64,000 nt of DNA from Hibiscus mutabilis (GCA_019671005.1 CM033726.1:19093608-19157607), one strand, 5' to 3'; positions 47,591 to 59,380 are shown, counted from the stretch's first letter. Made by a program: numbers and translations. The notes: a model not told the origin generated them from the letters alone.

Positions 47591-48203
47591 AGCTTAAAAC
47601 TTTGAGTATGTAGCTCGAAAATCATATCAAGGGTCCCCAAAAACATCTCTAAATAAATCCTACATATTATGAGAGTGATTTTAGGTGGTTTCTTACCAGT
47701 TTTACATATTTTAACACCAAATCCAAATTTTACCATTAACTAGGCTTGAGTAACCAAAAACACCAAAATCATCAAATAACATACAAGGCATCAATTTTAT
47801 GATGTCCATGAAGACAAATGAGTTAGAGGTGTACTAACCTTACTCCTATAGTTGAGAATGAAGCTCTTAGCCCAAACCTCAAGCTTTCCTCTTCTCTTGA
47901 GCCTTAGAAGCTTCTCCAACCTCTTTTACTACAAGGAGATGTTGCAAAACAAGTTACAACATTGCTGAAAAATTAAGGGATGCAAAAGGAAGAGTTTTAC
48001 AACATGAAATGAATCTAAATCTTCAACTCTCGTTCTTCCTCCTCAACCCCCACCAAAACCCATTTTCTCCAAATTCTATCATTTTTCTTCATTCTTACCT
48101 TGGATGATAGATCATTGAGCGATGATCAACTTTCCCTCAACCACAAATCTGAGATTCTCATAAGAAAAGGTAAAGATTGCACCTTTTGTTGGTTTCTTGG
48201 GGA

Positions 48204-48931
48204 TAGGCCTATAAATGAACCGAACGAACATGAACGGGGGTGTGTTCATGTTCGTTCATTTAACTTTAACTGAATAAATGAATGAACACAAAAATAAACG
48301 AACACAAAATTTCTTGTTCGTGTTTGTTCGTTAAGAAATATAGCTTGTTTGTGTTCGTTCATGTTCATTTATTAAAATGATAAACGAACACAAATGGACA
48401 TATATAACATGTTAAATATTTAATATTTTGGGTTAGTTCAATTAATTTAGTTAATTAGTCGGTTTTAAATTAAATTAATCTATAATTGAAATTTGAAAGA
48501 AAAAACTCTTAATCATTAACCAGAACCTAAAATTATCTAAGAGATTAACTAATTTTGTTTCGGTTTGATAGTTCAATTTAACCGAACAATCAACACCCCT
48601 AACCAATGAGAAGGAAGTTTTTAACGAGTCATAAAAATAGGACTTGTCAACTCGAATAAACATGTTTACTCGACTCGATCTAATACTCACCCCTAGACAC
48701 ATGTGAATAAATTTAAATAAACATAAACGAACGAACATAAACAAATGGATTACTGAACGTTCACGAACATAAATGAACGAAAGAGCCCTTTGTTCGTGTT
48801 CGTTCATTTAATTAAGCGAACAAAAAACCTTCTTCATGTTCATTCGTTTAATAAATAAATGAACATAAACGAACTTCTCGCTGAACGGTTCATGAGCGGT
48901 TCGCTGAACGTTCAGTTCGTTTACAGCCCTA
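48204..48931. mobile_element. Nonautonomous hAT-like element rich in GTTCG
   Basis: The terminal inverted repeats are TAGGCCTATAAATGAACCGA and, inverted, TAGGGCTGTAAACGAACTGA. Flanking 8-mers are cttgggga (48196-48203) and ctcgggga (48932-48939), 7 of 8 identical. The left LTR has the empty site at about 40350. The 728-bp body holds many copies of gttcgttca and its complement tgaacgaac near both ends (subterminal repeats), and no coding. Confidence 0.9.
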
Positions 48932-49215
48932 CTCGGGGAAGAGATGAGGAAATGGATGAAGAGCCACAAAATGAGACAAGGTGAGATCAACCCCCTCAAA
49001 ATTCTGTAGAGAAAATTAAGAGGAAGCATCATTCCTCTTTTCAAAAGAGGAAATTACTCTTTTGCCCCTCTTTTCTTCCTCCATCTCATACACAAATCCA
49101 ACCCCAAGCCTAAAAGTAAGCCAAAAGATTCCCCTTTGAGCCACTCACGGCCCATCAACGAGACTCGAGGCTCGAGTGAGCCCGACTCACGAATTTCGAA
49201 ATCTGAGTCTTTATA

Positions 49216-50340
49216 GTACCGACATGTACCACTAATTATAGGTATTGATATGCACCGTTAACTATTTTAATAACTTTAAAATCATGGGACCTAAAGCATA
49301 ATTACTTTTTTTATAATAAAATATGTTGAAATATTTTCGTGCCACTTTTTCAATTTTTTAATTCAAAAATAATACTTTATTAAAACAACAATCACTACTT
49401 TAACTTTTAATTAAATTCTTTTTAAAAAATAATTAAATAAATTAAAATATATATATTTATCAATTCTTTATCTAATAGTTAACCTAGTTTCATCTCTTCC
49501 AATAATAGACCCTAGAAATTGTATAGACTAACAATTTCTATTGAATATCAATAATTTAAGAATTTATATACAATCAATCGATAAAAAATTACTAAAACAT
49601 TTACTATTAAAGTGGTCAATAATTTAACAATTTCTATACAATCAGTCAACAAAGAATTGTTTATTATTTGGTTTATACAATTTCTAGGATTTATCATTGG
49701 GGAAGACGAAGGTAGGTTAAATAATAGATAAAGAATTTATTAAAAAAACTTATACTTTTAATTTATTTAATTATGTTTTAAAAGATAATAATTTATATAC
49801 AATCAATCGACAAAGAATTGATAAAACGTTTACAATTTCTATACAATCAATAATTTAACAATTACTACTTTAACGTTTTTTTTTTGAGAATTTAACCCTA
49901 GTTTCATCCCCCAATAATAATGTTACTATTAAATTTATGTGCAATAAAATATAAACTATCGTATATTAGTAATTTAATAATTTTTATACAATCAATCGAC
50001 AAAGAATTGTTTATTATTGGGTTTATATAATTTCTAGTGCTTATTATTGCGAAAGAAATAATCATGCTTTAAGTTCTCATAATTATAATTATAATTTATT
50101 TAATTAGTTTTTAAAAAATTTAATTAAAAGTTAAAGTAATTATTGTTTTAATAAAATATTATTATTTTTGAATTAAAAAAACTTGTAAAAGTGTTTTAAC
50201 ATATTTTATTCTCAAAAAAAAATAATCACGTTTTAAGTTGTCATAATTTTAAAAATTATTAAAATAATTAATAATACATACAATGCATATAATTAGTGAT
50301 ATATATCGGTTCATAATATTTACTCTAAAAAATTTTTTGT
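49216..50340. mobile_element. Long-TIR MITE or foldback element, about 1.1 kb
   Basis: The first 230 bp (accactaattatagg, ttaactattttaata, ttcaaaaataatactttatt, taacttttaattaaattc) return inverted at about 50110-50320. Inner repeats such as caatcgacaaagaattg and ccctagaaattgtata also recur. The left tip abuts the chromovirus LTR, so its outer end is unclear. There is no coding; the origin may be Mutator-like, but this is inference. Confidence 0.7.
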
Positions 50341-50840
50341 AGAAGAATAGTGTACGGCAAATAAGGAACATCTACGGATGCAACATGCGCACTGTCTCAC
50401 TACTATCCCTAAATCAAGAATTCTTCTATAAATTAGCTATTTCCCTAAATCAAAACACAAAAATATTGTTATAATACAAAATCCATTCTATCCAAATTCC
50501 ATTTTTTTTAATTTAAACTTCATTTTATTTTTCAAAAATCAAATTATTTGTTATGCAATTATTGATGCTTATTCCTTGATGAACTAGCATTCCTTTTTAG
50601 ACAAAAACATATATCAAATCATAAAATATGACACGAAAGAAAACAGAATTCAAAATTATATGAATATGTGAGCGTTTAAAACTATACTATAAATTTATAA
50701 TTATGAGGAATAAAGTTCAAATCTCATTTTACGATCACAGTTATCATATATTCTTTTTATTAATTTTAGTCATTTTAGTGTATAATTATTTAATTTTATT
50801 AATTTTTATTTAAAAATATTTATTTTCATCGTAAATCATT

Positions 50841-51422
50841 TTTTGTCACATCAATCAGACCGCTTTAGTGATAAACAATAAAGAAATTATAAATTTAAAA
50901 AAATAAACGTTGCACCAATCAGACCAGACACTCTTTTTGCACCAAAAAAATATGTCTTATCCATTATAAGAAGGGTCCTTAAGAGTTGTGAAAAAACAAA
51001 TTAGATACAATCCCCAAAATCAGTAATCACCTTTCACGCCTATTCTCAAAGACGACAATCTGTAATACAGTTCTGATTATATCGGTCAACAACCCAAAAG
51101 GGATCAAACTATTCAAGACCACTGACAAACACGAATCAGAAGCAAAAGTCGTGAGGGTCACTAACGAACACGAAATGCCCGCAAAAGTAGTCATAAAACG
51201 TGCCATAAGGCAGAAAAATGTGTCACAAAGACAGAGGAAAACATAATAATATGCGAAGAAAAAGAAAAAAATAAAAAATTCAAATATAAAAAAACAAAAA
51301 AAAAATATGAATTACTAGTAGTCGGCGACTAGTACTAAAACTGATGTCACCGTCGATTAAATTAAAAATATAAACGGTCAGGGATGGAATAAGTCAAGCA
51401 AGCGTGTAAGGTTTTCTTTTCT
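50841..51422. mobile_element. Insertion of about 0.6 kb in repeat copy C
   Basis: Absent from copies A and B. It is flanked by catcgtaaatcatt and catcagaaatcatt, which look like a target duplication of 8-9 bp or more. No clear terminal inverted repeats and no protein are seen. The segment 51240-51400 is purine-rich. The element class is unknown. Confidence 0.5.
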
Positions 51423-51540
51423 CATCAGAAATCATTGAACCTTTTTTAAAACATTTTCTTAATGAAAATAAGTTTTAAAAAAGAAATAATTTTATACATA
51501 TTCGTATAAACTTTAGTTTTATAAGTATGTTAATTTAGGG

Positions 51541-51835
51541 ACTTTTAACCCACATATCCCATTTTTTTAACCTTATTTACGTTTCTAACATCCAAACAAA
51601 ACTATTTTTGGATCTAACAGCCTTTACAGAAACTCGTCATGTTGGTATGAGGAATTCTAACTCGCTTTGATGGTTTGTCGAGTTCCATGAGTTTTTATTT
51701 TTTAATGAAACTCACCATACAAACATGGTGAGTTCCTACAAATTCCAACAAAAGGTGCTAGATCTGAAAATAATTTTGTTTAGGTATTAGAAGCATAGTA
51801 ATATTAAAAATGTGAATATTTGGGGTAAAATAACG
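51541..51835. mobile_element. Inverted-repeat MITE, about 295 bp
   Basis: The left arm (ttttaacccacatatccc, ccaaacaaaactatttttgg, atctaaca) is inverted in the right arm (tgctagatctgaaaataatt, tgtgaatatttggggtaaaat). Flanks are taatttaggg and taatttaagg, a 10-bp target duplication with one mismatch. It lies in copy C and is absent from A and B. Confidence 0.8.
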
Positions 51836-51880
51836 TAATTTAAGGGTTTAGTTTAGAGTTTAGAGTTTAAATTAAAATGA

Positions 51881-52542
51881 GATTGCATTTAATGCGTAAG
51901 TATGAAAATGTAATAGGTTAGATACCATGTCATTTAAAATGTATTTTATTTTTTTCCTACATAGAGGGGACTACATGAGAAAGAAGGGGTGCTCCTAGTA
52001 GGTCTAAAATCATGACCTAACGGAGTATGAGGGAATAAAGATGAGCAACTTGGCCAACCGACCAAATGTACTTGCTCATTTAAAATGTATTTTATATGTA
52101 TGTGTGTCATCATCGTTAAATATTTAACAGTCTAATTAACAATTTAGTTAAAAAAAATGAGCATTTTGATAAAAAGATATAGATCAAGGGTTAAATTATC
52201 CTTAAAATAGAATGAGAGCCAAAATGACAGTAATTATAAATGTTAATACGTCAAAAATCAATGATAAAGTTTTGTTCTGGCTTAATATATTTTTTTAATC
52301 TATTAATATTGTTAAGAAGATAAATATGTATTTTGATATCTAAATTTGATTTTCTGATTTAGATTAATATTTAGTTTATAGTTAAAATTGGTTCAAACAA
52401 ATATTTTATTATAAACACTAATTTAAATAAAAAATTAAATCCATATTCTACTTTAAATCAATAATTAAATTTAAATATGTAATCTAAAAAATTTAAACAC
52501 CAAATTAAAACTTGAAGTAAAATTCAAATAGTTATATATATA
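51881..52542. other. AT-rich intergenic DNA
   Basis: No gene, RNA or clear transposon is visible. Short AT tracts only. Confidence 0.5.
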
Positions 52543-52780
52543 TGAGATGAGATCTAGTTACATATGTAAAATTCAATTAGTTTTATGTTAATCTATAATC
52601 ATTGGAGGAATGAAATGGATAGATGAGATTAGAAGTGTAGGATATGTGAAGATTATCGCTTGAAAAAAAATAAAGAGTTTGTTTCATCCATCTATTTTAT
52701 CTATCTAATGGTCATGAATTAATGTAAAATTAGTTGAGTTTTACGAATCTATATTTAAGATATAGTGATCCGATCTGTCT
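52543..52780. mobile_element. Inverted-repeat MITE upstream of the phosphatase
   Basis: Left arm (atctagttacatatgtaaaa, ttcaattagttttatgttaa, aatggatagatga) and right arm (ttcatccatctattttatct, gaattaatgtaaaattagtt, gagttttacgaatctatatt) pair as inverted repeats of about 80 bp around a short loop. It ends roughly 220 bp before the TATA box of the gene at 53091. Exact ends are uncertain. Confidence 0.7.
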
Positions 52781-52995
52781 TTTGAAATTAAAATGATTAT
52801 AAAACCAACCAATGAATAAAGAATAACAGTTTGTCCAAAACTCAAAAGCAACGAGATAAATCTTGTCCTCTGTTTTAAAGGGGGGGGGGAAATGTCAAAA
52901 TAGGTAATCAAATAACAAACTCTCACAAAATAAGCAATCAAATAACAATAAACAACTCCATCCAACTTTCTTGCAATTCTACTCAGTTTCAAACT

Positions 52996-53004
52996 CTATA
53001 TAAT
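52996..53004 (+). promoter_or_regulatory. TATA box of the purple acid phosphatase gene
   Basis: ctatataat about 90 bp upstream of the ATG. A transcription start about 30 bp downstream would give a 5' UTR near 60 nt. A poly-G run of about 10 bases lies upstream at 52880. Confidence 0.6.
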
Positions 53005-53090
53005 CCCTCATTCCCTCTTTAAAAACCATAAGTCAACAGCCTAAGAAAATCCCTCGGAATCTTTTCATTCTTTGATCTGCTTGTACGAAG

Positions 53091-56000
53091 ATGGTTTGGT
53101 TCTGGGTTTTTCTTTTTTTCACTGCGAATTTAAAATTGGGTTTGGCTCACGTTAATGGAGGAGATCAACCCTTGGCTCAAATCAACATCCTCAAAGCTAC
53201 CATTGCCTTTCACGATTCCGCTGCTATTTCAGCTCAACCTGTTCTTCTTGGTTTAAAGGTACAATCTTTTTATGCTTATCTTTCTTCTTGTTTTGGTTAA
53301 CTTATCAGCACTAGAGAATGTTCTTTGTTTTTTTGTTCATTGGGATTTTCATTACTAAGAACTTTCAAGTTAACTTTTTAATGAGTTCATGATGATCGAT
53401 AGAAATCTGGGTTATTTAGAAGGATTTTATATCTATGATAAAACATGTTTTTTTTTTAGTAAAATATGGGTTATTTACAGAGAGAATGGCCAGTTCTAGT
53501 GAGTTTAGGGTGAGTACATTTGATGTGTTTTTTTCATTTGTTTGATCACAGGGGGAGGACACTCAATGGATAACTGTGGATTTCGTGAATCCGAACCCGT
53601 CTTTGGAAGACTGGGTTGGAGTCTTCTCTCCGGCAAAGTTCGAGTAATGTTCACCCATGTCATAATTTCATCTGCAATTCACTACATGTGCTTGTTTGAC
53701 CGAGCTTTTTATGAAAACTCAGTTCATTGACAGATCATCGTTTTTACAGTATTTAAATAGGATCCTATTCATTGTCATTCCACCCTTTGATAACTTCGCT
53801 AGTGAATTTTTCTTTGTTTGAGAACTTAGAGGTACTTTGTGATGTTTATGGCAGCCCATCGACCTGTCCACCGGTGAATGACCCCAAAAAACAGCTTCCA
53901 TATATCTGTTCAGCTCCGATAAAGGTGGATGCAGTCCGATTTTTTTATTAATAAGGAGGATTTTGTGTTTTACAATTTTGTGGCGAACTCATTCAACTTT
54001 CACACTTTTCTTTTGTGGTGTTCCAGTACAAGTATGCAAATGAGTCAAGCTCATATTATACTAAGACAGGCAGTGGTTCACTGAGGTTCCAGCTTATAAA
54101 TCAGCGAGCAGATTTCTCCTTTGCTTTATTTTCGGGTGGATTATCAAATGTAAATTCACAACAATTGTCCCTCCATGCTCATATTTCTTTTTTCTGTGTC
54201 CTTAGACCTTTGCAAAGTATTTTTATACCACAATGAATCATCTATTCATCAGAGTGCCTCTTCATTATCTTAATTAGTTATCTTCTAAAGAAAATTGTTG
54301 TTTTATCCCCCTTTTGTTAAACTAATTTTGTACTTGAATATATTACAGCCAATCTTGGTGGCTATATCAGATCCAATATCTTTTGTAAATCCGAAAGCAC
54401 CCTTGTATCCGCGCCTTGCTCTAGGAAAGTCTTGGAATGAAGTAAGTTCTAACAAATGCCTCCTATACTGTGATTCCTATGTGAACTTTTATTGTTGTTT
54501 CCTGATCTAGGAAACGATTTACATAATATGCTAAATAAAGTAATTATTTTTAGTTAAACAAATGTCTGCGTCAGCTAATTATGCAAGTGTATCATCCATG
54601 ATAAGCTAATGAAATTCTGTAAAGCTGTGAAAGTCAAGGGATATAATCCTCTCTTTAATTAACTAATATAATATCTATGGTTTGTTTGAGGATCATAATC
54701 TTGTTTAATACACTATTTCAAAGGTTCGTGCAAGATATCGTATCTCTTCCTACTTGAATGTACTCGATTTAGTTTGCGTATTGTGATTTTGAATTAATCT
54801 GCATTTAAACATAATTTCCATTTTTGGTTTGCTGTGGTTGTTCCTTTTATTAGTATTCAAGCAATAGTTGATTTGTTGTGCAGATGACAGTAACCTGGAC
54901 AAGTGGCTATGACATAGATGAGGCGGCCCCATTTGTTGAGTGGGGTATCAAGGGAGATTTGCGAGCTAGATATCCCGCTGGAACTCTGACGTTTAAACGG
55001 AACAGCATGTGTGGTATGAACGGAATTACTTTTTATGGGACTTTGTTGCTGCAATAATATTGATTTAAATTTGAATATACATGTTTGATGTGAATTTCCT
55101 TTATCAATAAAAAATTACGAGCATGTCAGATGTAATTCCTTCTTTCTATCTGTCGTTAATTCTTCCTGTTTGGTTCAACTAGTGGCTATTTAATGACAAA
55201 CAGCACTCTAGTCCTAATTTCGTGACTTTGAAAATGTTTATGCACTTGTATGATGATGGCTCCAGTTTGATTGCTTACAGTTATTTTTAAATCTGTATTA
55301 GTGAAATCTTCATTATTTCACTTGTGATAAGGATTTTATTTCCTTGACTCAACCATAAACAGACTGAGAGTATTATGTACAAACTAATTTCACTTTTAAC
55401 ATTGTTTAATGGAGTGGATGATTGATCTGCAGGTTCACCTGCAAGTACGGTTGGTTGGCGTGATCCAGGTTTCACACATACAAGTTTCTTGAAAGATTTG
55501 TGGCCGAACTTTGTGTAAGCATCGGAAATATTCATTGCCCTATCTATTTAGGTTACAAATTGAAAGTTTAAATGATCTCACTTGTGAGGTTTCATGTGAT
55601 GGCATTACAGATACACATACAGGATGGGTCATCACTTATCTAGTGGTTCTGTTGTATGGAGCAAAACTTATTCATTTAAATCATCCCCGTATCCCGGACA
55701 AAACTCATTACAGAGGGTCATTATGTTTGGTGACATGGGTAAGGTAATATTGAAAAACCAATAATGAAGGGTTTGAGAGTAGGAAATTTGATAGATTGAC
55801 CAACCCATGCATTGTCTGGTTCTTTGGAAGTTCAATTTTCTATGCACTGCCAACTATGTTATCCTTTCTGATATTTGTGCATTATATGACAAGATTTTGT
55901 AACATCTCACAGGCGGAGCGTGATGGTTCAAATGAGTATAGTAATTATCAGCCTGGTGCACTCAATACTACTGACCAACTCATTAGGGACTTAGACAACA

Positions 56001-57743
56001 TTGACATAGTTTTCCACATAGGAGACATGTCTTATTCGAATGGATACATTTCACAGTGGGACCAATTTACAGCACAGGTGGAGCCCATAGCATCAACTGT
56101 ACCATACATGGTTGCAAGGTCCTCCATACCTTCTTTGCTTGGGCACTTTAGCATGTGATTTTTGAGAATATATTTTAGACCTAACTTATAGATGCTATGT
56201 GAAACATAATTTGTCATTTGTGTTGTAGTGGTAATCACGAACGTGATTGGCCAAACTCAGGATCATTCTACGATACTCCGGATTCAGGTGGTGAATGTGG
56301 TGTGCCAGCAGAAACTATGTTTTATTATCCCGCTGAGAACAAGGCAAAGTTTTGGTAATTTTAGTAAAACTCTTCTAAAATAAGTCTTACAGTTTTTCTC
56401 TTTTTGGCTGAAACAAAGCTAAGATTATTCCGTATTTGCTAAAAAATAGTAACAGATGTAGCTTCCTATAGGATTAAAGCATGCAATTAAGTACGCGCGT
56501 AGAATGTTGAGGGAACATCCTTGAAAGTTCCATAGACTCGCTATGCATTGGTGTTTGCAAAGCTTTGAACATGACCTGTGTTTTAGTCCTTTTTCTCCCC
56601 GGTGGGCAAATATTGTAACACCAGCTTGCACATTGGGTGTTAACTAGTGGAACCTCACACCGATTTGATGATAATTATCCTAGATTTTTGTACGATCTTA
56701 TGTTGGTGATGCTATTGCTTAATGAATGAACTTTTTTTATTCAAAAAGGAAAGGGCTAGATCTGGGTTGCATGATTTTTTTGGCTATATTCTGAAAATGC
56801 AGGTACTCAGCAGATTATGGCCTGTTTCACTTCTGCATAGCTGACAGTGAACATGACTGGAGAGAAGGATCGGAACAGTATAAGTTTATTGAGCAATGCC
56901 TTGCATCGGCGGATAGACATAGGCAGCCTTGGTTGATATTTGCTGCTCATCGTGTCCTTGGATATTCATCTAACAACTGGTATGCCCAGGAGGGTGCATA
57001 CGAAGAGCCTATGGGAAGGGAGAGTTTGCAGAGACTTTGGCAGAAGTACAAGGTTGACATCGCTTTCTATGGACATGTCCACAACTATGAAAGATCATGC
57101 CCAATCTACCAGGTAAGGATTGTGAATTCCAGAAGTTCCTCAAATCTGCACTCTCAAGCTAAATTCCAGCATCATGACTCATGAGATAATGAACCGGGGG
57201 TGCTCATTTGAACCCATCCCCCTCCCTCAACCACCCTCGAACCAAACTGTTGATACTGCCTCACTAATTTAGTATTGTTTGTGCATGCGCAGACACACTT
57301 TGTGGGTGTGATAGTGATCGAGTCAGCATATCTCTTTTCTCCTTAACAGTTGCCTTGTGTATGGAATGCTTATATAAGTAGTGTTTTTACTACAAACATA
57401 TAATCTCTCTGAACTCTGTGGTATATGCTTTGTGCAGCATAAATGCGTGAACAAAGAAAGAAACCATTACTCGGGTGTTGTGAATGGAACGATCCACGTA
57501 GTTGTAGGTGGTGGAGGGAGCCATCTTTCAGGTTTCAGCAAATTGATCCCGTATTGGAGTCTTTATAGAGATTATGACTGGGGATTCGTGAAGCTGACAG
57601 CATTTAACCAGTCATTCCTGCTGTTTGAGTATAAGAAGAGCCGTGATGGAAAGGTGTATGATTCCTTCACCATTTCAAGGGACTACAAGGATGTCTTGGC
57701 TTGTGTTCATGATAGCTGTGAACCCACAACATTGGCAACTTGA
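53091..57743 (+). CDS. PAP27: Purple acid phosphatase, PAP27-type, 12 exons
   Basis: A binuclear metallophosphoesterase expected to hydrolyse phosphate esters in the apoplast, vacuole or cell wall. Exons: 53091-53258, 53552-53643, 53855-53924, 54027-54149, 54349-54441, 54884-55013, 55433-55514, 55611-55743, 55913-56118, 56229-56354, 56803-57112, 57438-57743. All introns are GT-AG and the frame stays open to give 612 residues, the usual length of the long plant group (PAP1/24/27). The start has a hydrophobic signal peptide (MVWFWVFLFFTANLKLGLA). An N-terminal fibronectin-like part precedes the catalytic domain. Metal-ligand motifs: GDMG (Asp294), GDMSY (Asp335, Tyr338), GNHE (Asn368, His369), FAAH (His457), GHVH (His499, His501). 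Some relatives are labelled 'probable inactive', yet all seven ligands are present here; second-sphere residues after His457 differ from classical PAPs. Orthology to PAP27 rather than PAP1 or PAP24 is likely but from memory. Confidence 0.93.
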
Positions 57744-58061
57744 ACAAAATATCATTGTTTCTTGTATCAGGAGAGGATAGTTTAAGTGGATTTTGATACT
57801 GAATTTTTGGTATTTAATATAATATTTTACTTTACGTTATTAAAATATATAAAATATTCTACAAATGAAGGAATTTCAAATCATTAATAAACTAATTGCT
57901 ATTCTTAAAAATTATATTTGTACAATCTCTACAAGACAAATTCTGTAGATTCATACTTTAAACTCTTTAATCTTTATTTTTTATCTTTACAAAGCTTATG
58001 TAAATAAATTTATTATACTATCAATGCATTAAATAGTAATATTATTTTGAGTTATAAAATA
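57744..58061 (+). other. 3' UTR and intergenic DNA after the phosphatase
   Basis: Non-coding and AT-rich. aatataatatttt near 57816 could serve as a plant near-upstream polyadenylation element; no perfect AATAAA is close to the stop. Confidence 0.4.
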
Positions 58062-58313
58062 CTGTATCCGTCTCATTTACTATGTCTAGTATTAACTTTT
58101 GTCATTTTTTTTAAAATTTTGACTAATTATTACTTTAAATTTATTATTGATAAAAACTTGAAAAAATATGTTTTAGAAGCCTTCAATAAAGTAGTTTAAA
58201 AATATATATTTTATAAAATTTAATTAATTAAAATATTTAAAATAATTATAGTCTAAGTTAAAAAATTGATTTTAAAAAAGTCAATATTGAACATATTGAA
58301 TGGACAGATGGAG
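58062..58313. mobile_element. Stowaway-like MITE, 252 bp
   Basis: The ends ctgtatccgtctcatttact and, inverted, ctccatctgtccattcaata resemble the CTCCCTCCGTCCC terminus of Stowaway (Tc1/mariner-derived) MITEs. They are flanked by TA on both sides (58060-58061 and 58314-58315), the expected target duplication. Confidence 0.85.
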
Positions 58314-58377
58314 TAAGTTAATTTTGTATGTTTTCTTTTTTGTAGTCACAGATCTTTATATATCATATCTTTTGTTT

Positions 58378-58843
58378 GAGATAATTACACCACACATCCC
58401 TAAACTATAATCTTCATTTTAGATTCGTCCTTAAACTTTTAAATATTTTAATTTCATCCCTAAACTATGGCTCTTTTTTTAAATTGGTCTTCAAACTTTT
58501 AAATATTCTATTTTAATCCCTAAACTACGACCCTCATTCTAAATTGGTCCCTAAACTTTTTGAATATTTTAATTTCATTATCAAATTATCGTTTATACCA
58601 CATCATATTATTACATAACACACATCAATGTTTCATGACAATTAAAATTTTTATAAAGGTTTTATTAACATAAGATACGATAACATATATAGATAATTTG
58701 AGGATGAACTTAGAATGTTCAAAAAGTTTGAGGACCAATTTAGGATGAAATTCATATTTGAGGATGAAATTGGAATGTTTAAAAGTTTAAGAACTAAATT
58801 AAAATAAGTATCATAGTTTGAGGACGTGTAGTACAATTAACTC
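58378..58843. mobile_element. Inverted-repeat MITE with internal repeats
   Basis: The ends gagataattacaccacacat and, inverted, gagttaattgtactacacgt pair along about 100 bp. The left arm is built of three imperfect direct repeats of 55-60 bp with the theme ccctaaactatg-tcattctaaattggtcc. The right arm has the complementary theme. Class not certain. Confidence 0.75.
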
Positions 58844-59380
58844 TTTTTGTTTCGATGCTTTTGGGAAGGCATTGAAACCCTCTAAATGATACAACATATA
58901 TTTGTCCATGATAAAGAAACATTTATTGCCAAGTTAATTAGAAACTAAATATTGTAAATTATGAATATTAATTTACACATTAATAATTGTTATATATTAA
59001 GCTAATTTTATTAATGTAAATGCAAAAGCACTTCATAAATAAATCATATAGAATAAACAATCCTATGGTTAAATTATCTTTATATGGATATTATCAAATA
59101 AAATTTATAATTAATTTGATTTGGTGATTTAGGATTATAATTACTTAAGTTGATTCGAATTATCAATGACCGTTTAGCAAAATATAATTGCTTTTTGTAA
59201 AAATGTTAGAATTTCAATGGTACTTTTCAAAGTTTATTTTTCTTTGCTTATATATATTTTTTAATTTGTATTTTTTCTTTCATTATACTTTAGTCAAACA
59301 ATTTGCGATAAATTGTTGATTAATAAATTAATATTCTAAAGCATAGAAACCTTAAAAATCAAAGAAAATTATACTTTATT
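58844..59380. other. AT-rich intergenic DNA
   Basis: No gene or transposon recognised. It ends with ttatt, which is the target duplication of the solo LTR that follows. Confidence 0.5.

Larger units (their letters stand above)
38470..49215 (-). mobile_element. Chromovirus (Ty3/gypsy) with both LTRs
   Basis: Minus-strand element: 5' LTR on the right (46278-49215), tRNA-iMet primer-binding site, gag and pol remnants, a chromodomain at the end of integrase, a polypurine tract, and a 3' LTR on the left (38470-40646). The chromodomain and RT type put it with the Del/Tekay chromoviruses. The left LTR lacks its outermost 60 or so bases, so no target duplication can be read. Two DNA transposons have inserted later: one inside gag (45000-46083) and one inside the right LTR (48204-48931). 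Confidence 0.9.
46278..49215 (-). repeat. Chromovirus 5' LTR with insertion, 2938 bp
   Basis: Plus-strand ends are TGTAACACCC and GTCTTTATA; the left LTR ends GTCATTACA, so the last bases here are mutated. Without the hAT-like insertion and one duplicated 8-mer it would be about 2.2 kb, in line with the other LTR. Confidence 0.85.
50430..51880. repeat. Non-coding repeat unit, copy C (two insertions)
   Basis: Blocks collinear with copy B occur at 50480-50840, 51437-51540 and 51836-51880. They are separated by two insertions described below. Homology to A and B fades after about 51880. Confidence 0.75.

Noticed and set aside
55796..56158. 120-codon frame as a separate gene
   Set aside because: It is exon 9 of the phosphatase with intron sequence read through on both sides.
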